Positions 19,701-26,800 are shown, numbered from the stretch's first letter. The stretch is 64,000 bases of DNA from Salipiger sp. IMCC34102 (GCF_004145405.1 NZ_SELQ01000003.1:186001-250000), one strand, 5' to 3'. Translations and numbers: made by a program. Notes: generated by a model not told the origin, from the letters alone.

Positions 19701-20182
19701 TTCAGCATCAGCGGGTAGCCGACCTCGTCCGCCTGGCTGCGGATGACCTTCATGTCCTCGCCCAGCACCTCGGTGGCGGGGATGACCGGCACGCCCGCCT
19801 CGATGGCGACGCGACGCGCGCTGGCCTTGTCGCCCAGCTTGCGCATGGTTTCGGCCTTGGGGCCGATGAAGGTGATCCCCGCTTCGGCGCAGGCGTCGAC
19901 GAAATCCGGGTTCTCGGACAGAAGACCGTAGCCGGGGTGGATCGCGTCCGCGCCCGACATCTTGGCCACGCGGATGATTTCCTCGATCGAGAGGTAGGCC
20001 GCCACCGGACCCAAGCTCTCACCGATCCGGTAGGCCTCGTCGGCCTTGAAGCGATGCAGGCTCAACTTGTCCTCTTCGGCGAAGACGGCGACCGTGCGTT
20101 TGCCCATCTCGTTGCAGGCGCGCATGACGCGGATCGCGATTTCTCCGCGGTTGGCGATGAGGATTTTCTGGAAGTCGGCCAT
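16739..20182 (-). CDS. pyc: Pyruvate carboxylase
   Basis: 1147 residues, the full length of the single-chain enzyme. An N-terminal biotin carboxylase domain (starting FQKILIANRGEIAIRVMRA; ATP-grasp GGGGRGMR and RDCSVQRRNQKVVE) is followed by the carboxyltransferase domain (TDTTMRDGHQSLLATRMR about residue 534) and a C-terminal biotinyl domain with EAMKME (Lys about 1110). It carboxylates pyruvate to oxaloacetate, an anaplerotic step needed for growth on lactate or rhamnose. The ATG at 20182 has AAGGA upstream; the longer frame from 20221 lacks support. It is monocistronic, with a 64-base gap to the next gene. Confidence 0.97.
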   Translation of the reverse strand: MADFQKILIANRGEIAIRVMRACNEMGKRTVAVFAEEDKLSLHRFKADEAYRIGESLGPVAAYLSIEEIIRVAKMSGADAIHPGYGLLSENPDFVDACAEAGITFIGPKAETMRKLGDKASARRVAIEAGVPVIPATEVLGEDMKVIRSQADEVGYPLMLKASWGGGGRGMRPIQSEAELEDKVREGRREAEAAFGNGEGYLEKMILKARHVEVQILGDSHGQIYHLWERDCSVQRRNQKVVERAPAPYLSETQRERICNLGKKICAHVNYECAGTVEFLMDMDSGEFYFIEVNPRVQVEHTVTEEVTGIDIVRAQILIAEGKSIVEATGCASQYDVQLDGHALQCRVTTEDPQNNFIPDYGRIQMYRTATGPGIRLDGGTAYSGAVITRYYDSLLTKVTARAPTPEMAIARMDRALREFRIRGVSTNIAFVENLLKHPTFLSNEYHTKFIDETPELFEFKARRDRATKILTYIADITVNGHPETAGRTQPPAEAKLPRAPVKTTTDVPEGTRQILDRDGPAAVAQWMKDQPHLLITDTTMRDGHQSLLATRMRSIDMITVAPAYATKMSQLFSVECWGGATFDVAYRFLQECPWQRLRDIRAKMPNIMTQMLLRASNGVGYTNYPDNVVQAFVKQAATSGVDVFRVFDSLNWVENMRVAMDAVIAADKVCEGTICYTGDMLDPDRSKYDLKYYVGMAKDLEAAGAHVLGLKDMAGLLKAPAARQLVTALKEEVGLPIHFHTHDTSGAAIGTVLAASAAGVDCVDAAMDALSGNTSQPTLGSIVEALKHDPRDTGLDIAAIREISNYWEQVRAHYAAFESGLQAPASEVYLHEMPGGQFTNLKAQARSLGIEDRWHEVAQTYADVNRMFGDIVKVTPSSKVVGDMALMMVSQGLTREEVEDPAVDVSFPDSVVDMMKGSLGQPPGGWPEGIQKKVLKGEKPLTDRPGKHLKPVDLDAARAELSAKVPGDIDDEDLMGYLMYPKVFTDYAARHDLYGPVRTLPTRTFFYGMEPGEEISAEIDPGKTLEIRMQAASEINEDGEVKVFFELNGQPRTIRVLNRLAAADKVSHAKAELGNPDHVGAPMPGVVATVAAQVGAKVKKGDLLLTIEAMKMETGLHAERDATIKAVHVGAGSQIDAKDLLVEFES

Positions 20183-20246
20183 GTCTGCGATCCTTATGCG
20201 GTTGCAGCATTGTGTAAGCACCCCAAGGCGATGTCCAGTGGGGCGC

Positions 20247-21380
20247 CTAGCGGATCAGGCGGTCGCGCACATCGACAAGCCGGCGGGTGCCCAGCTGCCC
20301 CATGTTGGCGATCAGGTCCTGTCGCAGGATGTCGACGGCATGGGCGGCACCCGCCTCTCCAAGGGCGCCGAGACCGTAGTGGAACGCCCGCCCCAGCATC
20401 ACGAAATCCGCCCCGAGGGCGATCATCCGCAGGATATCCAGCCCGCCCTCGACCCCGGAATCGGCGATGATCGGCAGGGACGTTTCGGCGCGGATCGCGG
20501 GCAGGACGGTCGCGGTCGCAGGCGCCGCGGCGAACTGGCGGCCCGCGTGATTGCTGACCCAGATCGCATCGACCCCGGCCTGTTCCAGCATCGGGGCATC
20601 TTCCGCGTCCATCGCGCCCTTCACAACCAGCGGGCCGTCCCAGGCGGCACGCAGCCGGGCAAGATAGTCCCGGTTCGGCGAGGTGCGCAGCAGGTAGCCG
20701 ATATGCGCATTCGACGGCAGGGCGCCGCGATGGGTGGAATAGCCTTCCATCAGCTTCGGGCGGGGCATGCCACGGCGTGCGATCCCCGCGACCCAGGCCG
20801 GGCGGCGGGCGAGGTCGGCCAGCATCGACGGCTTGATCTTCGGCGGATTGGTCAAACCCCCGCGGGTCTGCCGTTCGCGGCGCGAGGCGACGGGGACGTC
20901 CGCCGTCAGGACCAGCACGCGGAACCCCGCCGCCCGCGCCCGATCCAGCATGTCTCGCAGGATCTCCGGATCGCGGGGCGGGTAAAGCTGGAACCAGCCG
21001 TCGGCCCCGAGGTGCGGGGCGACGTCCTCGGGCGTCTGCGTCGCCATGGTGGACAGACCGTAGGGCAGGGATTCGGCCGCGGCGAGACGGGCAAGAGAAG
21101 CCTCCGCCCCCGGCCAGATCAGCCCGGACATGCCGACGGGCGCGATCCCGAAGGGCAGGGGATGGGTCCGGCCCAAAAGCCTTGCGGAGAGGTCGGGGTC
21201 GAACTCGCCGTGCAGGATCGAGGGCCGCAGCAGCACCGCGTCGAGGGCGGCGCGGTTTCGGTGCAGCGTCGATTCGTCGCCCGTGGCACTGTCGAGATAC
21301 TCCCAGACGAAATGCGGGATCCGGGCGCGGGCGCGGGATTTCAGGTCGGAGAGGGCCGGGTAACTTGCGTGCAAGGACAT
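20247..21380 (-). CDS. FMN-dependent alpha-hydroxy-acid oxidase family protein
   Basis: 377 residues of the same fold as LldD: HFVWEYLDSATGDESTLHRN near the start, LPFGIAPVGMSGLIWPGAE, and the active-site segment VSNHAGRQFAAAP (about residues 265-277). The usual SNHGGRQ is SNHAGRQ here, a conservative change next to the catalytic His and Arg. It is clearly a distant paralogue of the gene at 4641. Candidates are L-lactate, mandelate or glycolate oxidation; the substrate is unknown. It sits just upstream of pyc on the same strand with 64 bases between them, so a metabolic link through pyruvate is possible. Confidence 0.82.
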   Translation of the reverse strand: MSLHASYPALSDLKSRARARIPHFVWEYLDSATGDESTLHRNRAALDAVLLRPSILHGEFDPDLSARLLGRTHPLPFGIAPVGMSGLIWPGAEASLARLAAAESLPYGLSTMATQTPEDVAPHLGADGWFQLYPPRDPEILRDMLDRARAAGFRVLVLTADVPVASRRERQTRGGLTNPPKIKPSMLADLARRPAWVAGIARRGMPRPKLMEGYSTHRGALPSNAHIGYLLRTSPNRDYLARLRAAWDGPLVVKGAMDAEDAPMLEQAGVDAIWVSNHAGRQFAAAPATATVLPAIRAETSLPIIADSGVEGGLDILRMIALGADFVMLGRAFHYGLGALGEAGAAHAVDILRQDLIANMGQLGTRRLVDVRDRLIR

Positions 21381-21434
21381 GGATGCGACGCTAGGCGTTC
21401 GATCGGGCGGTGGGAAGAGGAGGGTAACGACGGA

Positions 21435-21469
21435 GCCTCCGGCGGGCGTTTATTTTGCCAGATGAAGTC
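21435..21469 (+). repeat. Dispersed GCCTCCGGCGGG-type intergenic repeat, copy b
   Basis: GCCTCCGGCGGGCGTTTATT then TTGCCAGATGAAG, in the 154-base divergent gap before uvrD. It joins the GCCTCCGGCGGG half seen at 1366 and 56507 to the GCCAGATGAAG half seen at 35918 and 51013, which shows they are one family. Confidence 0.65.
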
Positions 21470-21534
21470 GGGGTCGCGAACGAAAGGGGAACGGGGGGTT
21501 TATTCGGGCGCCGTGGAAGAGTATTAACGCGGGC

Positions 21535-23931
21535 ATGACCGATTATTCCGAAGACGACGCCTTCGAGCGTGCCGTGCCCTTGTCGCAACGTGCCATGGCG
21601 CGCCCCGCGGCGGCGGCCGATTACCTTGACGGGTTGAACCCCGCGCAGCGTGCGGCGGTCGAGGCGCTGGAAGGGCCCGTCCTGATGCTGGCGGGGGCCG
21701 GCACCGGCAAGACGCGGGCGCTGACCGCAAGAATCGCGCATCTGCTGACGACCGGCACGGCGCAGCCGCGCGAGATCCTGGCCGTGACCTTCACCAACAA
21801 GGCCGCGCGCGAGATGAAGGAGCGCGTGGGACGGCTTTTGGGGCAGACGGTGGAGGGGATGCCCTGGCTCGGCACCTTCCACGCAATCTGCGTCAAGCAA
21901 TTGCGCCGTCATGCGGAGCTGGTGGGGCTGAAGTCGAACTTCACCATCCTGGACACAGACGATCAGTTGCGGCTGATGAAGCAGCTCATCATCGCCGAAG
22001 GCATCGACGAGAAGCGCTGGCCGCCGCGGATGCTGGCGGGGATCATCGACGGCTGGAAGAACAAGGCCTACGGGCCCGACAAGGTGCCGCTTTCGGACGC
22101 GGGCGCCTTCGACCACAAGGGGGTGGAGCTTTATGCCGCCTACCAGGCGCGGCTGCGCGATCTGAACGCCTGCGATTTCGGCGATCTGCTGCTGCATATG
22201 GTGACGATCTTCCAGACCCACGAGGACGTGCTGGCGCAGTACCAGCGCTGGTTCCGATACATCCTCGTGGACGAGTACCAGGACACCAACGTGGCCCAGT
22301 ACCTGTGGCTGCGGCTTCTGGCGCAGTGCCACAAGAACATCTGCTGCGTGGGCGACGACGACCAGTCGATCTACGGTTGGCGCGGGGCGGAGGTCGGCAA
22401 CATCCTGCGGTTCGAAACCGATTTCCCCGGCGCCACGGTCGTGAAGCTGGAACAGAACTACCGCTCGACGCCGCATATCCTGGCCGCGGCCTCCGGCGTG
22501 ATCGCCTCGAACAAGGGGCGGCTGGGCAAGACGCTCTTCACCGACGCCGAAGAGGGCGAGAAGGTCCGCCTGATCGGCCATTGGGACGGCGAGGAGGAAG
22601 CGCGCTGGATCGGCGAGGAGGTCGAGGCGCTGCAACGCGGCACCCGGGGGCTGGAACCTGTCGGGCTGGACAACCAGGCGATCCTGGTGCGCGCGAGCCA
22701 CCAGATGCGCGCCTTCGAGGACCGGTTCCTGACCATCGGGTTGCCCTACCGGGTGATCGGGGGGCCGCGCTTCTACGAGCGACTCGAGGTGCGCGACGCC
22801 ATGGCCTATTTCCGCCTCGCGGTGAGCCTCGACGACGATCTGGCCTTCGAGCGGATCGTGAACACGCCCAAGCGTGGCCTGGGCGACAAGGCGGTTCAGA
22901 CGATCCAGCGCACCGCGCGCAGCAATGGTGTGAGCCTCGTCGAAGGGGCGCGGCTCGTGGTGCAGGCGAAACTCCTGGGCGGCAAGGGCCTGCGCGAACT
23001 GGGCGTTCTGGTCGACGGCCTCGACCGCTGGCATGCGCAGGTGCGGGCCGAGGCGGATACCCACGTCGAACTGGCCGAGATGATCCTCGACGAATCGGGC
23101 TACACGGGGATGTGGCAGAACGACAAGACGCCGGAGGCGCCGGGCCGTCTGGAGAACCTGAAGGAACTGGTAAAGGCGCTGGAGAATTTCGACAACCTTC
23201 AGGGCTTCCTCGAACACGTGGCGCTTATCATGGACAACGAGACCGAGGTCGAAGGCGAGAAGGTCAGCATCATGACCCTGCACGCCGCCAAGGGGCTCGA
23301 GTTTCCCGCCGTTTTCCTGCCGGGGTGGGAAGACGGGCTGTTCCCGTCGCAACGCTCGATGGATGAAAGCGGTCTGAAGGGCCTCGAAGAGGAACGCCGC
23401 CTGGCTTACGTCGGGATCACCCGGGCGGAGGAGATCTGCACGATCTCCTTCGCGGCGAACCGCCGGGTCTACGGCCAGTGGCAGTCGGCCTTGCCGTCGC
23501 GTTTCGTGGACGAGCTGCCGGAGGATCACGTGGAGGTCCTGACACCGCCCGGCCTATATGGCGGCGGTTACGGGGCGGCGGGGATGGCGGCAACCGCCAG
23601 TCCGAAGCTGCGCGAGGAATCCATGTCCGACCTGCACCAGAAGGCGCATGACGCGAACGTCTACAACTCTCCGGGTTGGCGGCGGTTGCAAGCGCGCGGC
23701 CAGCAGCGCGGCGTGAAGCAGCCGGCGGAGGCGCGGAACATGGTCATCGATCTCGACGCGGTCAGCAGCTACACCACCGGCGACCGCGTGTTCCACACCA
23801 AGTTCGGCTACGGCGAGGTGATGGGGATCGAAGGCGACAAGCTGGCGATCGAGTTCGACAAGGCGGGATCGAAGAACGTCGTCGCCAAGTTCGTCGTGCC
23901 GGCCGATACCGCGAGCGACGTGCCGTTCTGA
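21535..23931 (+). CDS. uvrD: ATP-dependent DNA helicase UvrD/PcrA
   Basis: 798 residues of superfamily 1A. Motifs run in order: Q-motif LNPAQRAAV, Walker A GAGTGKT (about residues 54-60), TFTNKAAREMKER, VDEYQDTN (DExx box), GDDDQSIYGWRGAE, EQNYRST, MTLHAAKGLEF and VGITRAEE. The C-terminus ends with the Tudor-like domain (GDRVFHTKFGYGEVMGIEGD) that contacts RNA polymerase in UvrD/PcrA. It unwinds DNA in nucleotide excision and mismatch repair. The N-terminus has about 30 extra residues before the Q-motif. The start at 21535 is the only ATG ahead of this and its ribosome site is weak. Confidence 0.95.
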   Translation: MTDYSEDDAFERAVPLSQRAMARPAAAADYLDGLNPAQRAAVEALEGPVLMLAGAGTGKTRALTARIAHLLTTGTAQPREILAVTFTNKAAREMKERVGRLLGQTVEGMPWLGTFHAICVKQLRRHAELVGLKSNFTILDTDDQLRLMKQLIIAEGIDEKRWPPRMLAGIIDGWKNKAYGPDKVPLSDAGAFDHKGVELYAAYQARLRDLNACDFGDLLLHMVTIFQTHEDVLAQYQRWFRYILVDEYQDTNVAQYLWLRLLAQCHKNICCVGDDDQSIYGWRGAEVGNILRFETDFPGATVVKLEQNYRSTPHILAAASGVIASNKGRLGKTLFTDAEEGEKVRLIGHWDGEEEARWIGEEVEALQRGTRGLEPVGLDNQAILVRASHQMRAFEDRFLTIGLPYRVIGGPRFYERLEVRDAMAYFRLAVSLDDDLAFERIVNTPKRGLGDKAVQTIQRTARSNGVSLVEGARLVVQAKLLGGKGLRELGVLVDGLDRWHAQVRAEADTHVELAEMILDESGYTGMWQNDKTPEAPGRLENLKELVKALENFDNLQGFLEHVALIMDNETEVEGEKVSIMTLHAAKGLEFPAVFLPGWEDGLFPSQRSMDESGLKGLEEERRLAYVGITRAEEICTISFAANRRVYGQWQSALPSRFVDELPEDHVEVLTPPGLYGGGYGAAGMAATASPKLREESMSDLHQKAHDANVYNSPGWRRLQARGQQRGVKQPAEARNMVIDLDAVSSYTTGDRVFHTKFGYGEVMGIEGDKLAIEFDKAGSKNVVAKFVVPADTASDVPF

Positions 23932-24064
23932 GAAGGTCGTCCAGGTCGCGCGTACGGCCCCATGCCATCGCCGGCGGAACCACCTGCGCGACGGCCCGGG
24001 GGGACGTCCGTGTGATCAGGAGCGTCACCAAGAGGATGGGCGCGATGCCTCGAACCGACATACG

Positions 24065-24104
24065 AAAAAAGGCGATGCGCGGGAGGAGGTGCGCATCGCC
24101 TTTT
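24065..24104. terminator. Bidirectional intrinsic terminator at the uvrD / sRNA array junction
   Basis: Perfect arms GGCGATGCGC (24071-24080) and GCGCATCGCC (24091-24100). The minus strand continues with six T, ending the sRNA array; the plus strand continues with TTTT, 139 bases after uvrD. Its loop is itself a copy of the CCTCCTCCC motif. The 133 bases between uvrD and this hairpin show no gene. Confidence 0.85.
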
Positions 24105-24508
24105 CGTTTGCGGCACAAACCTCGGGGAGGAGGTCGGGTCTGCGCCGGGACCGGGGCTTATGGGAGGAGAGCGCCCGGTCAACGGGCCGCCGCGGGAGGA
24201 GGTGCAGCGCCCGTATCCGTATGAGGTGCGGTGATCGCCGGGAGGAGGTGGCGATCACCGCGGTGTGGACCAACCGCAGGGAGGAGGACGCGGCGGATCC
24301 GGGTCTTTGTCCCGAGGGCATCGGCGGGGAGGAGGTCGCCTGAACCCTGGAACCAACGCATGCCGCGGGAGGAGGTGCGACATCCGTATCTTTTGTCAAA
24401 ACGGCGGCCCCTGGCCGGGAGGAGGTGGCCGGAGCCGCCGTCTTGAAGGTGCACATCGCCTCTATGGGAGGAGGGGGCGACGCGCTACAGATCCGGGCGG
24501 GGAGGAGG
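24081..24508 (-). repeat. Eleven-copy CCTCCTCCC loop motif
   Basis: Plus-strand positions of GGGAGGAGG: 24081, 24125, 24162 (last base A), 24194, 24240, 24279, 24327, 24367, 24417, 24466 and 24500. Spacing alternates between about 31 and 51 bases. The nine-base loop is constant while every stem differs in sequence yet stays complementary, so the loop and the pairing are conserved rather than the arms. Confidence 0.9.
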
Positions 24509-24529
24509 TCGCCGGGATCCGATGGAAAT

Positions 24530-24730
24530 TCAGTTGCCGTAGGCGGCTTCGGCCGCGATGCTCTTGACCATCGAGCGGGAGATGCCAAGATCGTCCAGTT
24601 CGCGGTTGCTGAGCGCGGACAGCTCACGGACGGTTGCGCTGTAGACGCGGCGGCGGTTCGCGGCGTCGATGAGCCGGGCGCGAAGACCGGCCAGGCCGTT
24701 CGGTGCGGTGTTGGTGCTGAAAAGTGCCAT
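24530..24730 (-). CDS. DUF1127 family small protein (CcaF1-like)
   Basis: 66 residues; the arginine-rich RARLIDAANRRRVYSATVRELSALSNRELDDLGISRSMVKSIAAEAAYG is a canonical DUF1127 domain. Members are small basic proteins; the Rhodobacter sphaeroides one encoded just before the CcsR RNAs (CcaF1) binds RNA. AAAGG lies 9 bases before the ATG. The first sRNA hairpin begins 10 bases after the stop, so protein and RNAs must share a transcript. A promoter candidate lies about 75 bases upstream. Confidence 0.88.
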   Translation of the reverse strand: MALFSTNTAPNGLAGLRARLIDAANRRRVYSATVRELSALSNRELDDLGISRSMVKSIAAEAAYGN

Positions 24731-24804
24731 TTGGTCGGGCCTTTCGGCTATCGGGTTTGTCTGGCGTTCGGGGCCGGATTGCCCTGCTGCCTTGCTTGTG
24801 ACCT

Positions 24805-24833
24805 TTATATGAGTTGATGCTGCAATTGCACAA
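24805..24833 (-). promoter_or_regulatory. Promoter candidate for the DUF1127-sRNA operon, with palindrome
   Basis: On the minus strand TTGTGC (24828-24833), 17 bases, then ATATAA (24805-24810), giving an expected start near 24797 and a leader of about 67 bases. The spacer and -35 contain the perfect 10-base palindrome TGCAATTGCA (24821-24830). In Rhodobacter the equivalent promoter uses heat-shock-type sigma factors; the CTCATATA stretch is compatible with that but not decisive. Confidence 0.4.
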
Positions 24834-24995
24834 TCGCCGTCTCGGCAATGCTGCTATGCAGCAAATGCAAGGTTACCCAAGGTCGCTTGCGAATCCGTGA
24901 ATCGCTACGGGCGCAGACCTTGCATCCGGGCGGCCTTGCACCTTCGCCCCGGGCGGCAGAGGGTGCAGCCGTTAGACAAGGAAGGACCCGGTCGC

Positions 24996-26069
24996 ATGGC
25001 GCTTGATCGACGAACCCTCATGGACACGCTGTCGCGGGTCGGATTGCCCGATGGCGGCGACATCGTCTCGCGCGACATGGTGCGGGCCGTGACAATAGAA
25101 GGGGACACCGTCCGCTTTGTCATCGAAGCGCCCGATGCCGCGACCGCCGCCCGGATGGAGCCGGTGCGCGCCGCCGCGGTGCAACTGGTGCAGGAACTTC
25201 GACCGAACCTGTCCGTCTCTGCGGTGCTGACGGCCCACGGTCCCGCCAAGCCCGCGCCCGAACCCCCCAGCCTCAAGGTCGGTCGTCATCCCACGCCGCA
25301 GGACGGGCCGCAGCGCGTGGCCGGTGTCGATCGGATCCTGGCCGTGGGCTCGGGCAAGGGGGGCGTCGGAAAATCGACGGTGTCCTCGAACCTTGCGGTG
25401 GCACTGGCGAAGGCGGGGCGGCGGGTCGGCCTGCTGGATGCGGATATCTACGGGCCCAGTCAGCCGCGCATGATGGGGGTAAGCCAGCGCCCCGGCAGTC
25501 CCGACGGCAAGAAGATCATTCCGCTCAAGGCGCATGGTGTCACGATGATGTCGATCGGCTTGATGGTGGATCCCGCGAAGGCCGTGGTCTGGCGCGGGCC
25601 GATGCTGATGGGCGCGCTTCAACAGATGCTGGGACAGGTGGAATGGGGCAACCTCGACGTTCTTATAATAGACCTGCCGCCCGGCACCGGCGACGTGCAG
25701 CTGACGCTGGCGCAGAAGACCGACCTGACGGGGGCCGTCATCGTCAGCACGCCTCAGGACGTGGCGCTTCTGGACGCACGCAAGGCAATGGACATGTTCA
25801 ACACCCTCAAGACCCCTGTGCTGGGCCTGATCGAGAACATGTCGACCTTCCACTGTCCGCATTGCGGTGAGGAAACCCAGATCTTCGGCCACGGCGGCGT
25901 CGGGCGCGAGGCGGAGGCGTTGGGCCTTCCGCTGCTGGGCGCCTTGCCCATCGACCTCGACACGCGGCTGGCGGGGGATGCGGGCACACCCGTTGCGGCA
26001 GGAGACGGCCCCGCGGCCCAGGCCTATGCCGCGCTCGCCAGAGGATTGATCGACGGCGGCATGGCCTGA
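24996..26069 (+). CDS. mrp: Mrp/ApbC family iron-sulfur cluster carrier P-loop ATPase
   Basis: 357 residues. An N-terminal MIP18-like (DUF59) domain (residues about 1-80) is followed by a deviant Walker A GSGKGGVGKST (about residue 117), the conserved DADIYGPSQPRMMG, LLIDLPPGTGDVQLTL and the C-terminal ENMSTFHCPHCGEE with the CxxC pair used to bridge a [4Fe-4S] cluster between two subunits. It delivers clusters to apoproteins in the cytoplasm. The ATG at 24996 has GGAAGGA upstream; an earlier in-frame ATG at 24897 would add a non-conserved arginine-rich stretch. Confidence 0.93.
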   Translation: MALDRRTLMDTLSRVGLPDGGDIVSRDMVRAVTIEGDTVRFVIEAPDAATAARMEPVRAAAVQLVQELRPNLSVSAVLTAHGPAKPAPEPPSLKVGRHPTPQDGPQRVAGVDRILAVGSGKGGVGKSTVSSNLAVALAKAGRRVGLLDADIYGPSQPRMMGVSQRPGSPDGKKIIPLKAHGVTMMSIGLMVDPAKAVVWRGPMLMGALQQMLGQVEWGNLDVLIIDLPPGTGDVQLTLAQKTDLTGAVIVSTPQDVALLDARKAMDMFNTLKTPVLGLIENMSTFHCPHCGEETQIFGHGGVGREAEALGLPLLGALPIDLDTRLAGDAGTPVAAGDGPAAQAYAALARGLIDGGMA

Positions 26070-26130
26070 GAGACAGCGGCGGGCCAAGCTTTCGACGCCT
26101 TTTCCGAGAATCACGCCGGATGCGGTCGAA

Positions 26131-26171
26131 ACCGAGGTATTCCCGGCGTCGAACCCGCGAAATGCCTCGGT
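26131..26171 (+). terminator. Hairpin after mrp
   Basis: Arms ACCGAGGTATT (26131-26141) and AATGCCTCGGT (26161-26171) pair over 11 bases with one mismatch, followed by only TTTC. It is 62 bases after the mrp stop. This may be the mrp mRNA 3' end. Confidence 0.35.
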
Positions 26172-26446
26172 TTCGGCATGCGCGGAATCCCCTGGAACTT
26201 CAGTGAACCGATCCCCGACGCGCCGTTCCGATTCTGAACCGCTGTGAATCGACCGGGCGAGACGTCGGAATCGGGTCGCGCGGCGTCTCGGATTCGCGCA
26301 ATTTTTCCCCCGAAATGAGCGCTAATATATATTGACTGCGGCGGGCCGGGCACGACCCTCGCCCGAATCGGACGGCGGCTAGAACTTTTTTCGCGCGTCA
26401 CTGAACTTCTCTGAACCCGCCCAAAATCGTCAAGATATGGTAAAAT

Positions 26447-26523
26447 TCATCCACAGGCATACCAAATATGCGCCGATCACTGGGGATAACAGACCGGTAA
26501 CGGGCCCGTGATCACCCGGTCTG
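26447..26523. promoter_or_regulatory. Structured region ahead of the dcw leader, with DnaA-like boxes
   Basis: The 764-base gap between mrp and mraZ has no convincing gene. This part holds TCATCCACA (26447-26455) and the inverted GTTATCCCC (26482-26490), each one or two changes from the DnaA box. It also holds a strong hairpin: CAGACCGG (26490-26497) and CCGGTCTG (26516-26523) around the palindrome ACGGGCCCGT (26500-26509). It lies just before the candidate promoter of the leader RNA. Function is not known. Confidence 0.3.
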
Positions 26524-26592
26524 TCCCATGAAGTTCACAGAATTCCCAAATAAACCGTTGCCGGTCCCGCCCCCTCATGGCACAAACATCTC

Positions 26593-26800
26593 CAAGGAAA
26601 GACGGGCAGACAAACAAGGGGCGCCAAAGACCCCACCGGCGAAAAGTCAGGTTTCATACAGGCCTCGTTTTATCCTTGAACGATCCGGCGCGCGGGCGAG
26701 CAGACATCCCCCACGATGGCGCGTGTAGCTGGTCAGGCCCTCTCCAGGGGGCAGAAAACGGCGGATCGAGCAGTGGCAGCTGGCTCGGTTCGCCGTTTTC
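26593..26800 (+). ncRNA. UpsM-like sRNA from the mraZ leader
   Basis: Rhodobacter species make an abundant sRNA (UpsM) of about 200 bases from the long leader of the dcw cluster by partial termination before mraZ. Here a terminator-type hairpin ends at 26800, 34 bases before mraZ, and no gene occupies the sequence before it. A possible promoter, TTGCCG (26558) with 17 bases to CACAAA (26581), would start near 26593 and give about 208 bases. The -10 is poor, so the 5' end is uncertain. The position and terminator are the main support. Confidence 0.5.
26754..26800 (+). terminator. Attenuator/terminator in the mraZ leader
   Basis: Arms GAAAACGGCG (26754-26763) and CGCCGTTTTC (26791-26800) are perfect, with an inner GAGC/GCTC pair. 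The T run is inside the 3' arm, matched by the A run of the 5' arm. It stands between the leader promoter and mraZ, so read-through would set expression of the whole dcw cluster. Confidence 0.7.

Larger units (their letters stand above)
24065..24522 (-). ncRNA. CcsR/cuckoo-type sRNA array, eleven CCTCCTCCC hairpins behind a DUF1127 gene
   Basis: Read on the minus strand, the 458 bases after the DUF1127 stop hold eleven copies of CCTCCTCCC (one is TCTCCTCCC), nearly all placed as hairpin loops. Best stems: GATCCGGGCG/CGCCGGGATC (24490-24519, one mismatch); GGCGGC..GGCC/GGCC..GCCGCC followed by TTTT (24401-24441); a perfect 11-pair stem with arms at 24229-24239 and 24250-24260; GACCGGGGCT/AGCGCCCGGTC (24149-24180); and a perfect 10-pair terminator (24071-24100). 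In Rhodobacter, CcsR RNAs carry CCUCCUCCC loops in hairpin pairs and are cotranscribed with a DUF1127 gene (ccaF1) under stress sigma factors. The layout here matches, probably five two-hairpin units plus one single hairpin. The loop resembles the anti-Shine-Dalgarno sequence, so it could pair with ribosome sites or titrate a regulator. Unit borders are inferred. Confidence 0.85.

Noticed and set aside
16601-20470. 1289-codon plus-strand frame opposite pyc
   Set aside because: Pure antisense shadow of pyruvate carboxylase.
24065-24522. Regular repeats resembling a CRISPR array
   Set aside because: The constant unit is only nine bases, spacing is irregular (about 31-51 bases), the flanks are self-complementary, and no cas genes are present.
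24089-24567. Several short plus- and minus-strand reading frames of 70-100 codons in the hairpin array
   Set aside because: They translate the GGGAGGAGG loops into RRR/GGG-type low-complexity peptides in several frames at once; the RNA structure explains the sequence better.
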